Shown one piece after another: positions 1-8,999 of a stretch of 64,000 nucleotides of DNA. The notes below the pieces were generated by a model. That model was given only the letters and a program-made list of their open reading frames with translations, had not been told where the DNA came from and did no database searches. The position numbers and the translations under genes were made by a program. The stretch's first letter is position 1. Each line of letters begins with the position of its first letter. This stretch comes from Embleya hyalina (GTDB taxonomy: Bacteria > Actinomycetota > Actinomycetes > Streptomycetales > Streptomycetaceae), in the NCBI RefSeq assembly GCF_003967355.1, contig NZ_BIFH01000030.1:25716-89715 (forward strand), written 5' to 3'.

Positions 1-21
1 AACAAAACGAGTGAACCACGT

Positions 22-738
22 GTGTCGAACCGGTTGGTGGTCGGCTTCGCTCGCTCGTTCTGCCATGCTGGCCGAGTGGAACGCATCCAGGAGTCCGCGA
101 CCGTGACGCTGCGGGACCAGTGGGCCCGGCTCGTCGGTGAGCACGCCGAGGCCGGCGCCGTCGTCGAGAGCCTGCTGGCGCGCTATGCCGAGCCGCACCG
201 CCGTTATCACGACACCGACCATCTGCGCACCGTGCTCGACCTGATCGGCGAACTGGCCTACGAGGCCGACGACGCCGACGCGGTCGTGCTCGCCGCGTGG
301 TTCCACGACGCGGTCTACGACCCGGCCCGGGCGGACAACGAGGAGCGCAGCGCGCGCCTCGCCGAGCGCGGGCTGCGCGAGGCGGGCGTGGCGCCGGCCC
401 TGGTGGCCGAGACGGCACGCCTGGTCCGGGTGACCGCCGAGCACGCGCCCGGCGAGCACGACCACAACGCCCACGTGTTGTGCGACGCCGACCTGGCCAT
501 CCTGGCCGCCGACCGGGAGCGCTACGAGGCGTACACCGCGGCGGTGCGCGAGGAGTACGCGTTCGTTCCGGACGAGGCGTTCCGCGCCGCCCGGGCCGCC
601 GTACTGCGCGACCTGATGTCGCTGCCCCGGCTGTTCCACACCCGCCTGGGCGCCGCCCGCTACGAGGAGGCGGCCCGCTTCAACATGCGCGCCGAACTGG
701 AGCGCCTGGAAGGCAGCATCCCGCGCCAGCAGTCCTGA
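22..738 (+). CDS. HD-superfamily metal-dependent hydrolase
   Basis: A 238-residue predicted cytosolic phosphohydrolase of the HD superfamily. The conserved blocks run in order: RRYHDTDHL near residues 60-68, the HD signature WFHDAVYD near 93-100, NEERSA shortly after, and the late aspartate block CDADLAILA near 154-162. These are the expected metal ligands. Proteins of this type are usually about 200 residues long, so the true start may be the in-frame GTG at 103 (VTLRDQW), which would remove a poorly conserved 27-residue leader. The substrate is unknown. The next gene is convergent. Confidence 0.85.
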   Translation: MSNRLVVGFARSFCHAGRVERIQESATVTLRDQWARLVGEHAEAGAVVESLLARYAEPHRRYHDTDHLRTVLDLIGELAYEADDADAVVLAAWFHDAVYDPARADNEERSARLAERGLREAGVAPALVAETARLVRVTAEHAPGEHDHNAHVLCDADLAILAADRERYEAYTAAVREEYAFVPDEAFRAARAAVLRDLMSLPRLFHTRLGAARYEEAARFNMRAELERLEGSIPRQQS

Positions 739-796
739 ACCCGGCCCCGCCGGATCCCGCCTCGGCGCCCGGGGCCCGCGGCGCGCCAGGCCGGGG

Positions 797-1066
797 TCAG
801 CGCGGGCTGTAGCGCTTGCGCCGCCGCAACCCCGCCCGGGTCAGCCGGACCACCAGCTCCCGGCTGGAGACCGGCTCGGCTCCCCGCTCCAGCGCACGGG
901 CGTACAGATCGGCCGGTACGTCGTAGTGGTCCCGGTCGAACGCGCGTTCCGGCGCGCCGAGTTCGCGCGCGAACTCGTGCAGTTCGGCGTGCGAGACGTC
1001 ACTGACGAGGTGCGACCACAGCCGCCCGCGCCCGGGCCAGGCCGGGGGATCGATGAGAAGAGCCAC
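797..1066 (-). CDS. DUF4031 domain protein
   Basis: A small protein of about 89 residues that matches DUF4031 along its whole length: IDPPAWPGRGRLWSHLVSD near the N-terminus, then RDHYDVP, then SRELVVRLTRAGLRR at the C-terminus. I chose the GTG at 1066 because members of this family begin directly before the IDPP block. An in-frame ATG at 1087 would add seven residues. It is divergent from the gene at 1146, so the two share a short promoter region. The biochemical role is unknown. Confidence 0.82.
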   Translation of the reverse strand: MALLIDPPAWPGRGRLWSHLVSDVSHAELHEFARELGAPERAFDRDHYDVPADLYARALERGAEPVSSRELVVRLTRAGLRRRKRYSPR

Positions 1067-1145
1067 GGGCTCGATTCTCGTACACATTCGGTTCCGGCGT
1101 GATCGGGCGCCCGCCGCGCCCGCCGTGATCACCCACACTGGGCAC

Positions 1146-1529
1146 ATGAGCAAGGATCCCACCGACGTCGCCCTGCTGACCGCCCGTGCCCAGGTCCTGG
1201 CCGACCTGCGTACGCACGGCGCCGAGACCCCCGAGACGGTGACCGTCGTCGAGCACGCCCTGGTCGAGCGCAAGTGGTGGGTCGAGCAGTGGCCCGACGG
1301 CGCCGCCTTCGTGCCCGGCCTGATCGGCCAGGATGTGCAGGAGGCGCTGGCCGAGCAGGGCCGGGTGTGGCCGCCGTGTCCGCTGCACGACGACCACCCG
1401 CTCTACCTCGAACCCGAACTCGGCGAGGACCCGCACTGGGTCTGCGAGCGGGCCGGCGCCGTGATCGCCCCGCTCGGCGCGCTGACCTCGACTCGGCCGC
1501 CGAACGAGCGGGCGGTCGGGGACGCGTAG
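1146..1529 (+). CDS. conserved actinobacterial protein of unknown function
   Basis: A soluble 127-residue protein. The second half carries PPCPLHDDHPL near residues 78-88, then HWVCERAG and APLGAL. The Cys/His spacing resembles a small metal or cofactor site, but I cannot assign one. The first half is acidic and helical (ALLTARAQVLADLRTH). The ATG at 1146 is the first good start after the divergent DUF4031 gene. The combination of CP.H..HPL with WVCE..G recurs in streptomycete hypothetical proteins as far as I recall. I assign no function. Confidence 0.75.
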   Translation: MSKDPTDVALLTARAQVLADLRTHGAETPETVTVVEHALVERKWWVEQWPDGAAFVPGLIGQDVQEALAEQGRVWPPCPLHDDHPLYLEPELGEDPHWVCERAGAVIAPLGALTSTRPPNERAVGDA

Positions 1530-1800
1530 ATCGGCCGGTCGGCGCCCACCGCGCAGGCGCCGACCCCCAGCCCCATCCCTCGCCCCGACCCCCGGCGACC
1601 CCGGCGTACGCGGCCTCCCGGGCCGCGCTCACCACCCGGTCGTCGTCCTCGCGCGCGCGGGCGTGCCGAGCAGGTGCGACACGCCGAGCTGCGAAAGCGC
1701 TTGTACGCCAGGACGGAAGGAACACGTGGTTCCCGAAGTCCCGTCACGCGCCCACGAGCCCACGAGCCCACGAGCGAGCGACCGGCGCTGCCGGCGAATA

Positions 1801-2341
1801 TCACCGGGGCGGGAAGCCCGAAGTGTCCAACTCGATCCCGAAGGGGTCGGGGATGACGACCGCGCCGCCGAAATCGACACGTTGCACCCGCTGATAGACC
1901 TTGCCGTCGGGCTCGGAGTACAGCGTTGCCGCCGGACCGTCCTTGTCCCACCGATCCACGAGCAGGTAGAGCGGAATCGGTCCGTGTGCGTACGCCCGCG
2001 ACTTGTCGATGCGATGGGTGCTCGCGTTGCTCGGGGAGGTGATCTCGGCGACGAGAAGAATCCGATGCGCCGGAGTCGGCGTGGCCACGTCTTCCCGGGC
2101 CATCACCACCAGGTCGGGAACACACAGACGACCGACCGACACGATCTCCACACCGAGACGCTGAAACGCGCCGCATCCGGCCGGGGCGGCCCGGCGAAGC
2201 TGCCAATGGACGTCGTCCGCAATCAATTCATGCTGGTGCGCGGGTGGCGGCGCGAAATCGTAACCATGCGGCAGGGCTTGGACGTTCTCTCCGTCGAACT
2301 CGGCGCGCCGGTGCTCTCACCTCGATCACGGGTGCGGTCAT
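1801..2341 (-). pseudogene. Uma2-family (DUF820) endonuclease-like gene, frameshifted near its 5' end
   Basis: The C-terminal 141 codons are intact and typical of Uma2/DUF820 proteins, which have a PD-(D/E)XK-like restriction-endonuclease fold: PDLVVMARED, then VAEITSPSN with its core acidic residue, then AYAHGPIPLYLLVDR. The N-terminal part (FDGENVQALPHGYDFAPPP, then HQHELIADD) is readable in the same frame only back to a TGA at 2317-2319. A plausible start (ATG at 2341, MTAPVIEV) lies in the neighbouring frame. One surplus base near 2317-2320 would explain this; removing it gives a normal protein of about 180 residues. Either the gene is broken, the assembly has an indel, or translation starts at an internal TTG at 2226 and yields a truncated protein. 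Confidence 0.7.
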
Positions 2342-2504
2342 CTCGTCCACCTCGCCTACCTCGATCCATGCCGTACAAGAACGACGCCACGGTCGCCCGG
2401 AGACCATTGCAGGGTAAGTCGCCGGTGCCACTCGAACGAGCGAACACGCTTCGAACACTGCCGGAAGGCCCCGGCACTGCCGGAAGGCCCCGGGGCACGC
2501 GAAA

Positions 2505-2532
2505 GAGGCGGCCCCCCGAAGGGGACCGCCTC
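2505..2532 (-). terminator. groEL terminator hairpin
   Basis: An inverted repeat with a 12-bp GC-rich stem and a TTCG-type loop, about 50 bp beyond the groEL stop codon. A short T-rich tail follows in the minus-strand direction. It fits a factor-independent terminator. Confidence 0.75.
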
Positions 2533-2581
2533 TCGCGTGGAGCTAGCGACCGGGTGGGTCGGACCACCGATCCTCAGCGGA

Positions 2582-4297
<1,716 letters not shown>

Positions 4298-4332
4298 TCA
4301 CGGGTGCCGAGCCTCACCGGCCCGGTCCGTTT

Positions 4333-4359
4333 CTGTCACTCTCACATCCAGAGTGCTAA
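4333..4359 (-). promoter_or_regulatory. CIRCE operator, gene-proximal copy
   Basis: Half sites CTGTCACTC and GAGTGCTAA separated by 9 bases, against the consensus TTAGCACTC-N9-GAGTGCTAA. One half is perfect and the other degenerate. HrcA binds this element to repress chaperonin genes. Confidence 0.85.
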
Positions 4360-4368
4360 CGCCAATGA

Positions 4369-4395
4369 TTAGCACTCGCCCATGCCGAGTGCAAG
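4369..4395 (-). promoter_or_regulatory. CIRCE operator, distal copy
   Basis: Half sites TTAGCACTC and GAGTGCAAG separated by 9 bases. It lies 36 bp centre to centre from the gene-proximal copy, so the two operators fall about three and a half helical turns apart. Confidence 0.85.
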
Positions 4396-5208
4396 CGCAA
4401 CGGCGGGTCTCGACGCCCCGCCCGCACACCCGCGCGTGTCACACACCCCGGATCCACCCCTACGGCGGGTCGCCGTGCGCCGCGCGCCCACCCCGAATCC
4501 GGGCACCACACCCGCCCTCGGACGGCGCCTGCCACCCGTGGCCGCACCGGGACCCGCCCGCCCCGGTGCGGGACGGGGCGTGCCGCGTGTGCCCGGACCG
4601 GGGTTCGGGTGCCACCGGCCCACAGGGCGTCTCCGCCCGCCCTCGCACGGTGCCGGGGCAGGCCCGGATCGGGAATCCCGACCACCGGGCCCGCCCGAAT
4701 CGGGGGCTCGCGGCGGATGCGTGGTCCGTGCTCCGGGGGCTGCCCTTGCCCGCCCGGAGCCGGGTGTGCCGCCCGGGTCCGTGCCGGCCTCGGGTGCCGC
4801 GCCCGTCCGCACCGCGTTCGCCCGTGCGGGCCCGCCGCCCCCATGCCCGCGCCTGTATGGGTCCGGCCTTCCGCCCGTGCCCACATCGGGCCGGGGGTGG
4901 TGTGCTCGGTTGCGTCGGTCGTGTCCGCGCCGGGCTCGGGTGGCCGCCCTTTCGCCGGAGCGGGTTCGCGTGTACCGCCGCATCCGCCCGCGCGCACCGT
5001 GCCTGGCCCGTCCGTCCCACCCTGCGCCGGCCGTCCGGGCCGCCCGGTCCGCGCCGTCCGTCCGGCCGCGCCCGGCGACCGCGCCGCGCCGCCGCGCCTC
5101 GGCGGCCCCACCCGCCCGTGCCGTGCCGCGCTACGCCGCCCGTCCGGCCCGCGTCCCGCCGCGTCCGTGCCCCGCCATTCCCGTGCGCTTTGTGCCCGGG
5201 CGGGCAAC
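4396..5208. other. very GC-rich stretch without a recognisable gene
   Basis: About 800 bases of roughly 80% GC between the groEL operators and the cold-shock gene terminator. Every reading frame is largely open, but all translations are Pro/Arg/Gly/Ala low complexity and no frame shows third-position GC bias or a known domain. Short repeats of CCCG and GCCG type abound. I see no gene here. Confidence 0.6.
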
Positions 5209-5253
5209 GACCGGGGCCCGGCCTCCGCTTGGCGGGAAGGCCGGGCCCCGGTC
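5209..5253 (-). terminator. strong hairpin downstream of the cold-shock gene
   Basis: Perfect 15-bp arms (left arm GACCGGGGCCCGGCC) around a 15-base loop, about 105 bp beyond the stop of the minus-strand cold-shock gene. It has no long T tract, as is common for terminators in this group. Confidence 0.75.
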
Positions 5254-5357
5254 ATGTGATCCGACAGGATCGGGCGCGTGATGTGCCGCGATGTGTCGTG
5301 CAGTCCGTGGTGTGGACCGTTTCAAGCAGAGGAGCAGAGGAGCGCATGGCTCCCGGT

Positions 5358-5561
5358 TCAGGCGGTGACGCGGACCATGTCGGCCTGCGGCCCCTTCTGC
5401 CCCTGCGAGATCTCGAACTCGACTCGCTGCCCCTCCTCGAGCGTCCGGTACCCGTCCATCTGGATCGCGCTGTAGTGGACGAAAACGTCCGCCCCACCGT
5501 CGACCGCGATGAAGCCGTACCCCTTCTCCGCGTTGAACCACTTGACGGCGCCCTGAGCCAT
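5358..5561 (-). CDS. cold-shock protein, CspA family
   Basis: A 67-residue single OB-fold RNA/DNA chaperone. RNP1 is KGYGFI at residues 13-18 and RNP2 is VFVHY at 26-30, with the usual GAVKWFN start. The ATG follows a GGGGAG ribosome binding site. It lies between groEL and moaD/thrC, an order conserved in streptomycetes. The long AT-richer leader upstream is typical of csp genes whose translation depends on mRNA structure. The length is standard for the family. Confidence 0.97.
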   Translation of the reverse strand: MAQGAVKWFNAEKGYGFIAVDGGADVFVHYSAIQMDGYRTLEEGQRVEFEISQGQKGPQADMVRVTA

Positions 5562-5886
5562 TCCTAACTCCCCTGTTACTGGCCCTTTCACGGATACTGC
5601 ACGCCGCAGCTCCGGGTTCGTATCCAGAAGGACCCGGCCCTCTGCTACGACCGCGGCTGAATGTATCCGGACGGATGCCCGGAGCAACAGGTCAATCGGA
5701 CGAGAATTCCCGGGCGAATAAAGCGCGCATTTCTCGCGAGTCTCCGGAAAAGCCGTATTTCAATCCACCAGGAAAACGACCTTCCACACATAACGGATGT
5801 GATCCCGACCACGGGTTTACCGACGCGCCGCCGCCAAAGACGGGAAATGGAGCCGGTTAAACCCGGGTTACACACAACCTTCGGCA
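5562..5886 (-). other. AT-richer leader and promoter region of the cold-shock gene
   Basis: About 320 bases of clearly lower GC than the surroundings, directly upstream of the csp start codon. It includes AAACCCG/CGGTTTA-like segments and an ATTGAAATACG stretch that could be promoter sequence. No coding frame is convincing. It probably holds the csp promoter and a structured 5' leader, but I cannot place the transcription start. Confidence 0.45.
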
Positions 5887-5937
5887 GGAACGAAGAAATC
5901 CGCCGCACGGTGCTCCGGCGGCGGATTTCTTCGTTCC
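5887..5937 (-). terminator. terminator after the thrC-cysO unit
   Basis: Perfect 20-bp inverted repeat (arm GGAACGAAGAAATCCGCCGC) around an 11-base loop, beginning about 45 bp beyond the stop codon of the sulfur-carrier gene. It is one of the longest perfect stems in the window. Confidence 0.85.
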
Positions 5938-5982
5938 GTTTCGCGTCCGATCGAGGAAGATCGGGACGGTCGGCCTATCGCG

Positions 5983-6261
5983 TCAGCAACCCCCGGCGAC
6001 CGCCGGGATGATCGAAACGGTGCCCTTGTCGGGGATCGCCGTGGCGAGCCCGTCGGCGAAGCGCACGTCCTCGTCGTCCACGTAAAGATTCACAAAACGA
6101 CGCAGCTTGCCCTCGTCGTCGAGGATGCGCGCGCGAATTCCGGTGTGGTCCTTTTCCAGGGAGTCCAGGACCTCGGCGAGCGTGGTGCCCTCTGCGGACA
6201 CCTCCGCCGCCCCACCCGTGTAGGTGCGCAGGATGGTCGGGATGCGAACGGAGACGCTCAT
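5983..6261 (-). CDS. cysO: CysO/MoaD/ThiS-family sulfur carrier protein
   Basis: A 92-residue ubiquitin-like sulfur carrier. The run MSVSVRIPTILRTYTGG, the block RRFVNLYVDDEDVRF and the end SIIPAVAGG closely track mycobacterial CysO, the thiocarboxylate donor for cysteine synthesis by CysM. The oddity is the end of the chain: the codons after the di-glycine are TGC then stop, so the encoded tail is Gly-Gly-Cys. A free di-glycine is what an E1-like enzyme adenylates, so this form would need trimming by a JAMM protease such as Mec. The ATG overlaps the thrC stop by four bases, so the two are translationally coupled and share the SAM riboswitch. Confidence 0.9.
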   Translation of the reverse strand: MSVSVRIPTILRTYTGGAAEVSAEGTTLAEVLDSLEKDHTGIRARILDDEGKLRRFVNLYVDDEDVRFADGLATAIPDKGTVSIIPAVAGGC

Positions 6262-7532
6262 GCGAGGCCGGCCTTTCGGAAGGAGTCCAGGGTGGGTCGA
6301 ATGGTCGCGGTGGGTCCGGTGGTCGGCGTGACCGCGTCCAACGTCTTGAGGCCGTCGCCCGTGTTGAGCACGACCGTCTCGGCGTCCGGGTCCAGCGCGC
6401 CGGACTCGAGCAGCTTGCGCAGGCAGCCCACGGTGACCCCGCCCGCGGTCTCGCCGAAGATGCCCTCGGTACGCGCGAGCAACTTCATCGCCTCGACCAC
6501 CTCGACGTCGTTCACGTCCTCCACCGCGCCGCCCGTGCGCTTGCACACGTCGAGCACGTAGGGACCGTCGGCGGGGTTGCCGATCGCGAGCGACTTGGCG
6601 ATCGTGTCCGGCCGCACCGGGCGGATCACGTCGTGCCCGGCCTTCCACGCGGCGGCCACCGGGGAGCACCCCGTCGCCTGGGCGCCGAAGATCCGGTACG
6701 GCGCGTCCTCGACCAGACCCAGCGCGATCAACTCGCGGAAGCCCTTGTCGATCTTGGTCAGCTGCGACCCCGACGCGATGGGAACGACGATCTGCTCCGG
6801 CAGTTTCCAGCCGAGTTGTTCGGCGATCTCGTAGGCGAGCGTCTTGGAACCCTCGCCGTAGTAGGGCCGCAGGTTGACGTTGACGAAGCCCCAGTTCTCC
6901 CCGGCCGGGTCGCCGATCAGCTCCGAACAGAATCGGTTGACCTCGTCGTAGGTCCCCTCGATGGCGACCAGCTCGCCGCCGTAGACCGCCGCCGTGACGA
7001 CCTTGCCGGCCTCCAGGTCGGCCGGGATGAACACACAGCTGCGCAGGCCCACCCGGGCGGCGGCGGCACCCACCGCGCCGGCCAGGTTGCCGGTGGAGGA
7101 GCAGGACAGCGTGGTGAAGCCGAAGGTGCGCGCGGCCTCGACCGCGATCGCGACCACGCGGTCCTTGAAGGAGTGCGTCGGGTTCCCGGAGTCGTCCTTG
7201 ACGTGCAGGTTGCGCACGCCCAGCTCGCGGCCCAGGTTCTCGGCCCGGACGAGCTTGGTGAAGCCGGGGTTCAGGCTGGGCCGGGACGCGACGTCCGCGG
7301 ACACCGGCAGCAGCGGCGCGTAGCGCCAGATGTTGTGCGGCCCGGCCTCGATCTGCTCCCGCGTCACGGTGCCGAAATCGTAGGCGACCTCGAGGGGGCC
7401 GAAACAGGACTCGCAGGCGTACTTCGGGCCGAGCTCCGTGCGCTCGCCGCACTCGCGACACGACAGCGCGACGGCCGGACCGAAGGAGGTGGGGGTGGCG
7501 CTGGTGGTGCGGGTGGCGGTGGGTGTCGCCAT
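6258..7532 (-). CDS. thrC: threonine synthase
   Basis: A 424-residue PLP enzyme that converts O-phosphohomoserine to threonine, the last step of the pathway, in the cytosol. An N-terminal zinc ribbon uses Cys25, Cys28, Cys40 and Cys43. The PLP lysine is Lys123 in HSFKDR, and the glycine-rich phosphate site follows (SSTGNLAGAVGA). The length and zinc ribbon fit the actinobacterial class. Its leader carries a SAM-I riboswitch that ends 18 bases before the ATG. SAM level therefore controls the threonine arm of the branch point at which homoserine is shared with methionine. Confidence 0.97.
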   Translation of the reverse strand: MATPTATRTTSATPTSFGPAVALSCRECGERTELGPKYACESCFGPLEVAYDFGTVTREQIEAGPHNIWRYAPLLPVSADVASRPSLNPGFTKLVRAENLGRELGVRNLHVKDDSGNPTHSFKDRVVAIAVEAARTFGFTTLSCSSTGNLAGAVGAAAARVGLRSCVFIPADLEAGKVVTAAVYGGELVAIEGTYDEVNRFCSELIGDPAGENWGFVNVNLRPYYGEGSKTLAYEIAEQLGWKLPEQIVVPIASGSQLTKIDKGFRELIALGLVEDAPYRIFGAQATGCSPVAAAWKAGHDVIRPVRPDTIAKSLAIGNPADGPYVLDVCKRTGGAVEDVNDVEVVEAMKLLARTEGIFGETAGGVTVGCLRKLLESGALDPDAETVVLNTGDGLKTLDAVTPTTGPTATIRPTLDSFRKAGLA

Positions 7533-7550
7533 GGCGAGGGCCTTTCTGTC

Positions 7551-7700
7551 CTCATCTTTACCCGTGGGGTCCCACGGGCCGGACTTGGCACCTGTCCGAT
7601 TCGTCGGCCGCTCGCTCGCGCCGAAAGCGCGTCACGAGGAATGACGATCGGATGGTTGCCGGGGCTTCAACGGGCCGTTCCCTCTGCCCCTCTGGATGAG
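7551..7700 (-). promoter_or_regulatory. SAM-I (S-box) riboswitch upstream of thrC
   Basis: A 150-base leader RNA on the minus strand. P1 arms are CTCATC at 7700-7695 and GATGAG at 7556-7551. The conserved core is present: CAGAGGGGCAGAGGGA, then GGCCC with GAAGCCCCGGCAACC for P2/P3 and the pseudoknot, then GGTGCCAAGTCC in the 3' core. The P4 hairpin CCCGTGGG/CCCACGGG is also present. A variable stem of about 45 bases sits between. The 3' strand of P1 lies just before the AAAGG ribosome binding site, with no terminator visible, so translational control is my inference. Confidence 0.93.
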
Positions 7701-7894
7701 CTGCTATGGCGGTGGACACACCCTTCGCCGGGTGGCCGGTCCGCGTTTGTCCGGTCCGACGTGCGATCGTCGTAACCGGTGACGACGACTGTAACCGAAC
7801 CGGTGCCGCGTCGATCATCCGGTCCACCTCGCGAGACGATAAAGGGTGGAACGACCGAGGCCGGAACACCGGCGACGACAGGGGATCTTCGAAC

Positions 7895-8866
7895 GTGACG
7901 CACGAGGTGGGCGACTGGCTCCGACGGCGGTCCTCCGCCGCCGCCGACTGGCCCGTCGACAGGCTTCTCGACGCCAAACGCGACACCCGGGTCAGCGTCG
8001 TCCTGCCCGCGTTGAACGAGGCGGCGACCGTCGGCGACATCGTCAAGGTGATCCGGACCGAGCTGGTCGAGCGGGTGCCGCTCGTGGACGAGCTGGTGGT
8101 GGTCGACTCCGGCTCCACCGACGACACCTCGCGGGTGGCGGCCGACGCGGGCGCGCGGGTGGTGCACCGCGACGACATCCTGCCCGCGCTCCCGGCCGTG
8201 CGCGGCAAGGGCGAGGTGTTGTGGCGCTCGCTCCTGGTCACCGACGGCGACATCGTCGCGTTCGTGGACGCCGACCTGAAGGACTTCTCGGCGGACTTCG
8301 TCACCGGGATCCTCGGCCCGCTGCTCACCGATCCCTCGGTCCAGCTGGTCAAGGCCATGTACGACCGGCCACTGGAGATCGGCGACACGATCGTGCCCGC
8401 CGGCGGCGGCCGGGTGACCGAACTGGTCGCCCGCCCCCTGCTCAACCTGCACTGGCCCGAACTGGCCGGCTTCGTGCAGCCGCTCGGCGGTGAATACGCG
8501 GCCCGCCGCACCCTGCTCGAACAACTGCCCTTCCCGTGTGGCTACGGCATCGAGACCGCGATGCTCGTGGACACCCTGCGCCTGGTCGGCCTGGACGCGA
8601 TGGCGCAGGTGGACGTCGGCGTGCGACGGCACAACCACCAGGACGAGGCGGGCCTGGGGCGGATGGCGGCGGAGATACTCCGGGCCGTCGAGCGCCGACT
8701 GCGCCGCGCGGGCGCGCACCCGGCCGAGCCGAACACCGTGCTGACCCAGTTCGAACGGGACGAGACCGGTTTCCGGGTGCGCACCCACGACATCGCCGCC
8801 CGGGAGCGACCGCCGATGGCGACGGTGCCCGAGTATCGGGCGCGAACCCGCCTGGTCGAGCGCTGA
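7895..8866 (+). CDS. gpgS: glucosyl-3-phosphoglycerate synthase
   Basis: A 323-residue retaining glycosyltransferase (GT81) that moves glucose from an NDP-sugar to 3-phosphoglycerate, the first committed step to glucosylglycerate and methylglucose lipopolysaccharides. It has the nucleotide-binding start VSVVLPALNEA, VDSGSTDDT, RGKGEVLW and the metal-binding FVDADLKDF. The C-terminal half has GYGIETAML and HNHQDE. The length equals that of the mycobacterial enzyme. The GTG at 7895 fits the family start and has a GGGGA ribosome binding site; the longer open frame upstream lacks conserved sequence. The trehalose gene otsA follows 133 bp downstream. Confidence 0.92.
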   Translation: MTHEVGDWLRRRSSAAADWPVDRLLDAKRDTRVSVVLPALNEAATVGDIVKVIRTELVERVPLVDELVVVDSGSTDDTSRVAADAGARVVHRDDILPALPAVRGKGEVLWRSLLVTDGDIVAFVDADLKDFSADFVTGILGPLLTDPSVQLVKAMYDRPLEIGDTIVPAGGGRVTELVARPLLNLHWPELAGFVQPLGGEYAARRTLLEQLPFPCGYGIETAMLVDTLRLVGLDAMAQVDVGVRRHNHQDEAGLGRMAAEILRAVERRLRRAGAHPAEPNTVLTQFERDETGFRVRTHDIAARERPPMATVPEYRARTRLVER

Positions 8867-8999
8867 CCGCCGATACCCGAGAGGCACAATCCCACTACGC
8901 GCGGTAGTGGTCGGTGGGCGTGATACTCGCCACACCGTTCGAACCGAGGGCACGTTCGGCCCAGGTTTGCGCACCGGGATGCGTGGCTAGGGTCGGGGC

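Noticed and set aside
4351..4377. A third CIRCE made of GAGTGCTAA-N9-TTAGCACTC
   Set aside because: The half sites are in the reverse order of the CIRCE consensus. They are the inner halves of the two true elements.
4356..5281. Several overlapping 200-300-codon frames on both strands
   Set aside because: All are Pro/Arg/Gly/Ala low complexity, open in every frame because of about 80% GC, with no domain and no third-position bias.
7706..7894. Longer gpgS start giving 386 residues
   Set aside because: The extra 63 residues are not GpgS-like and overlap the promoter region divergent from the SAM riboswitch; GTG at 7895 fits the family length.
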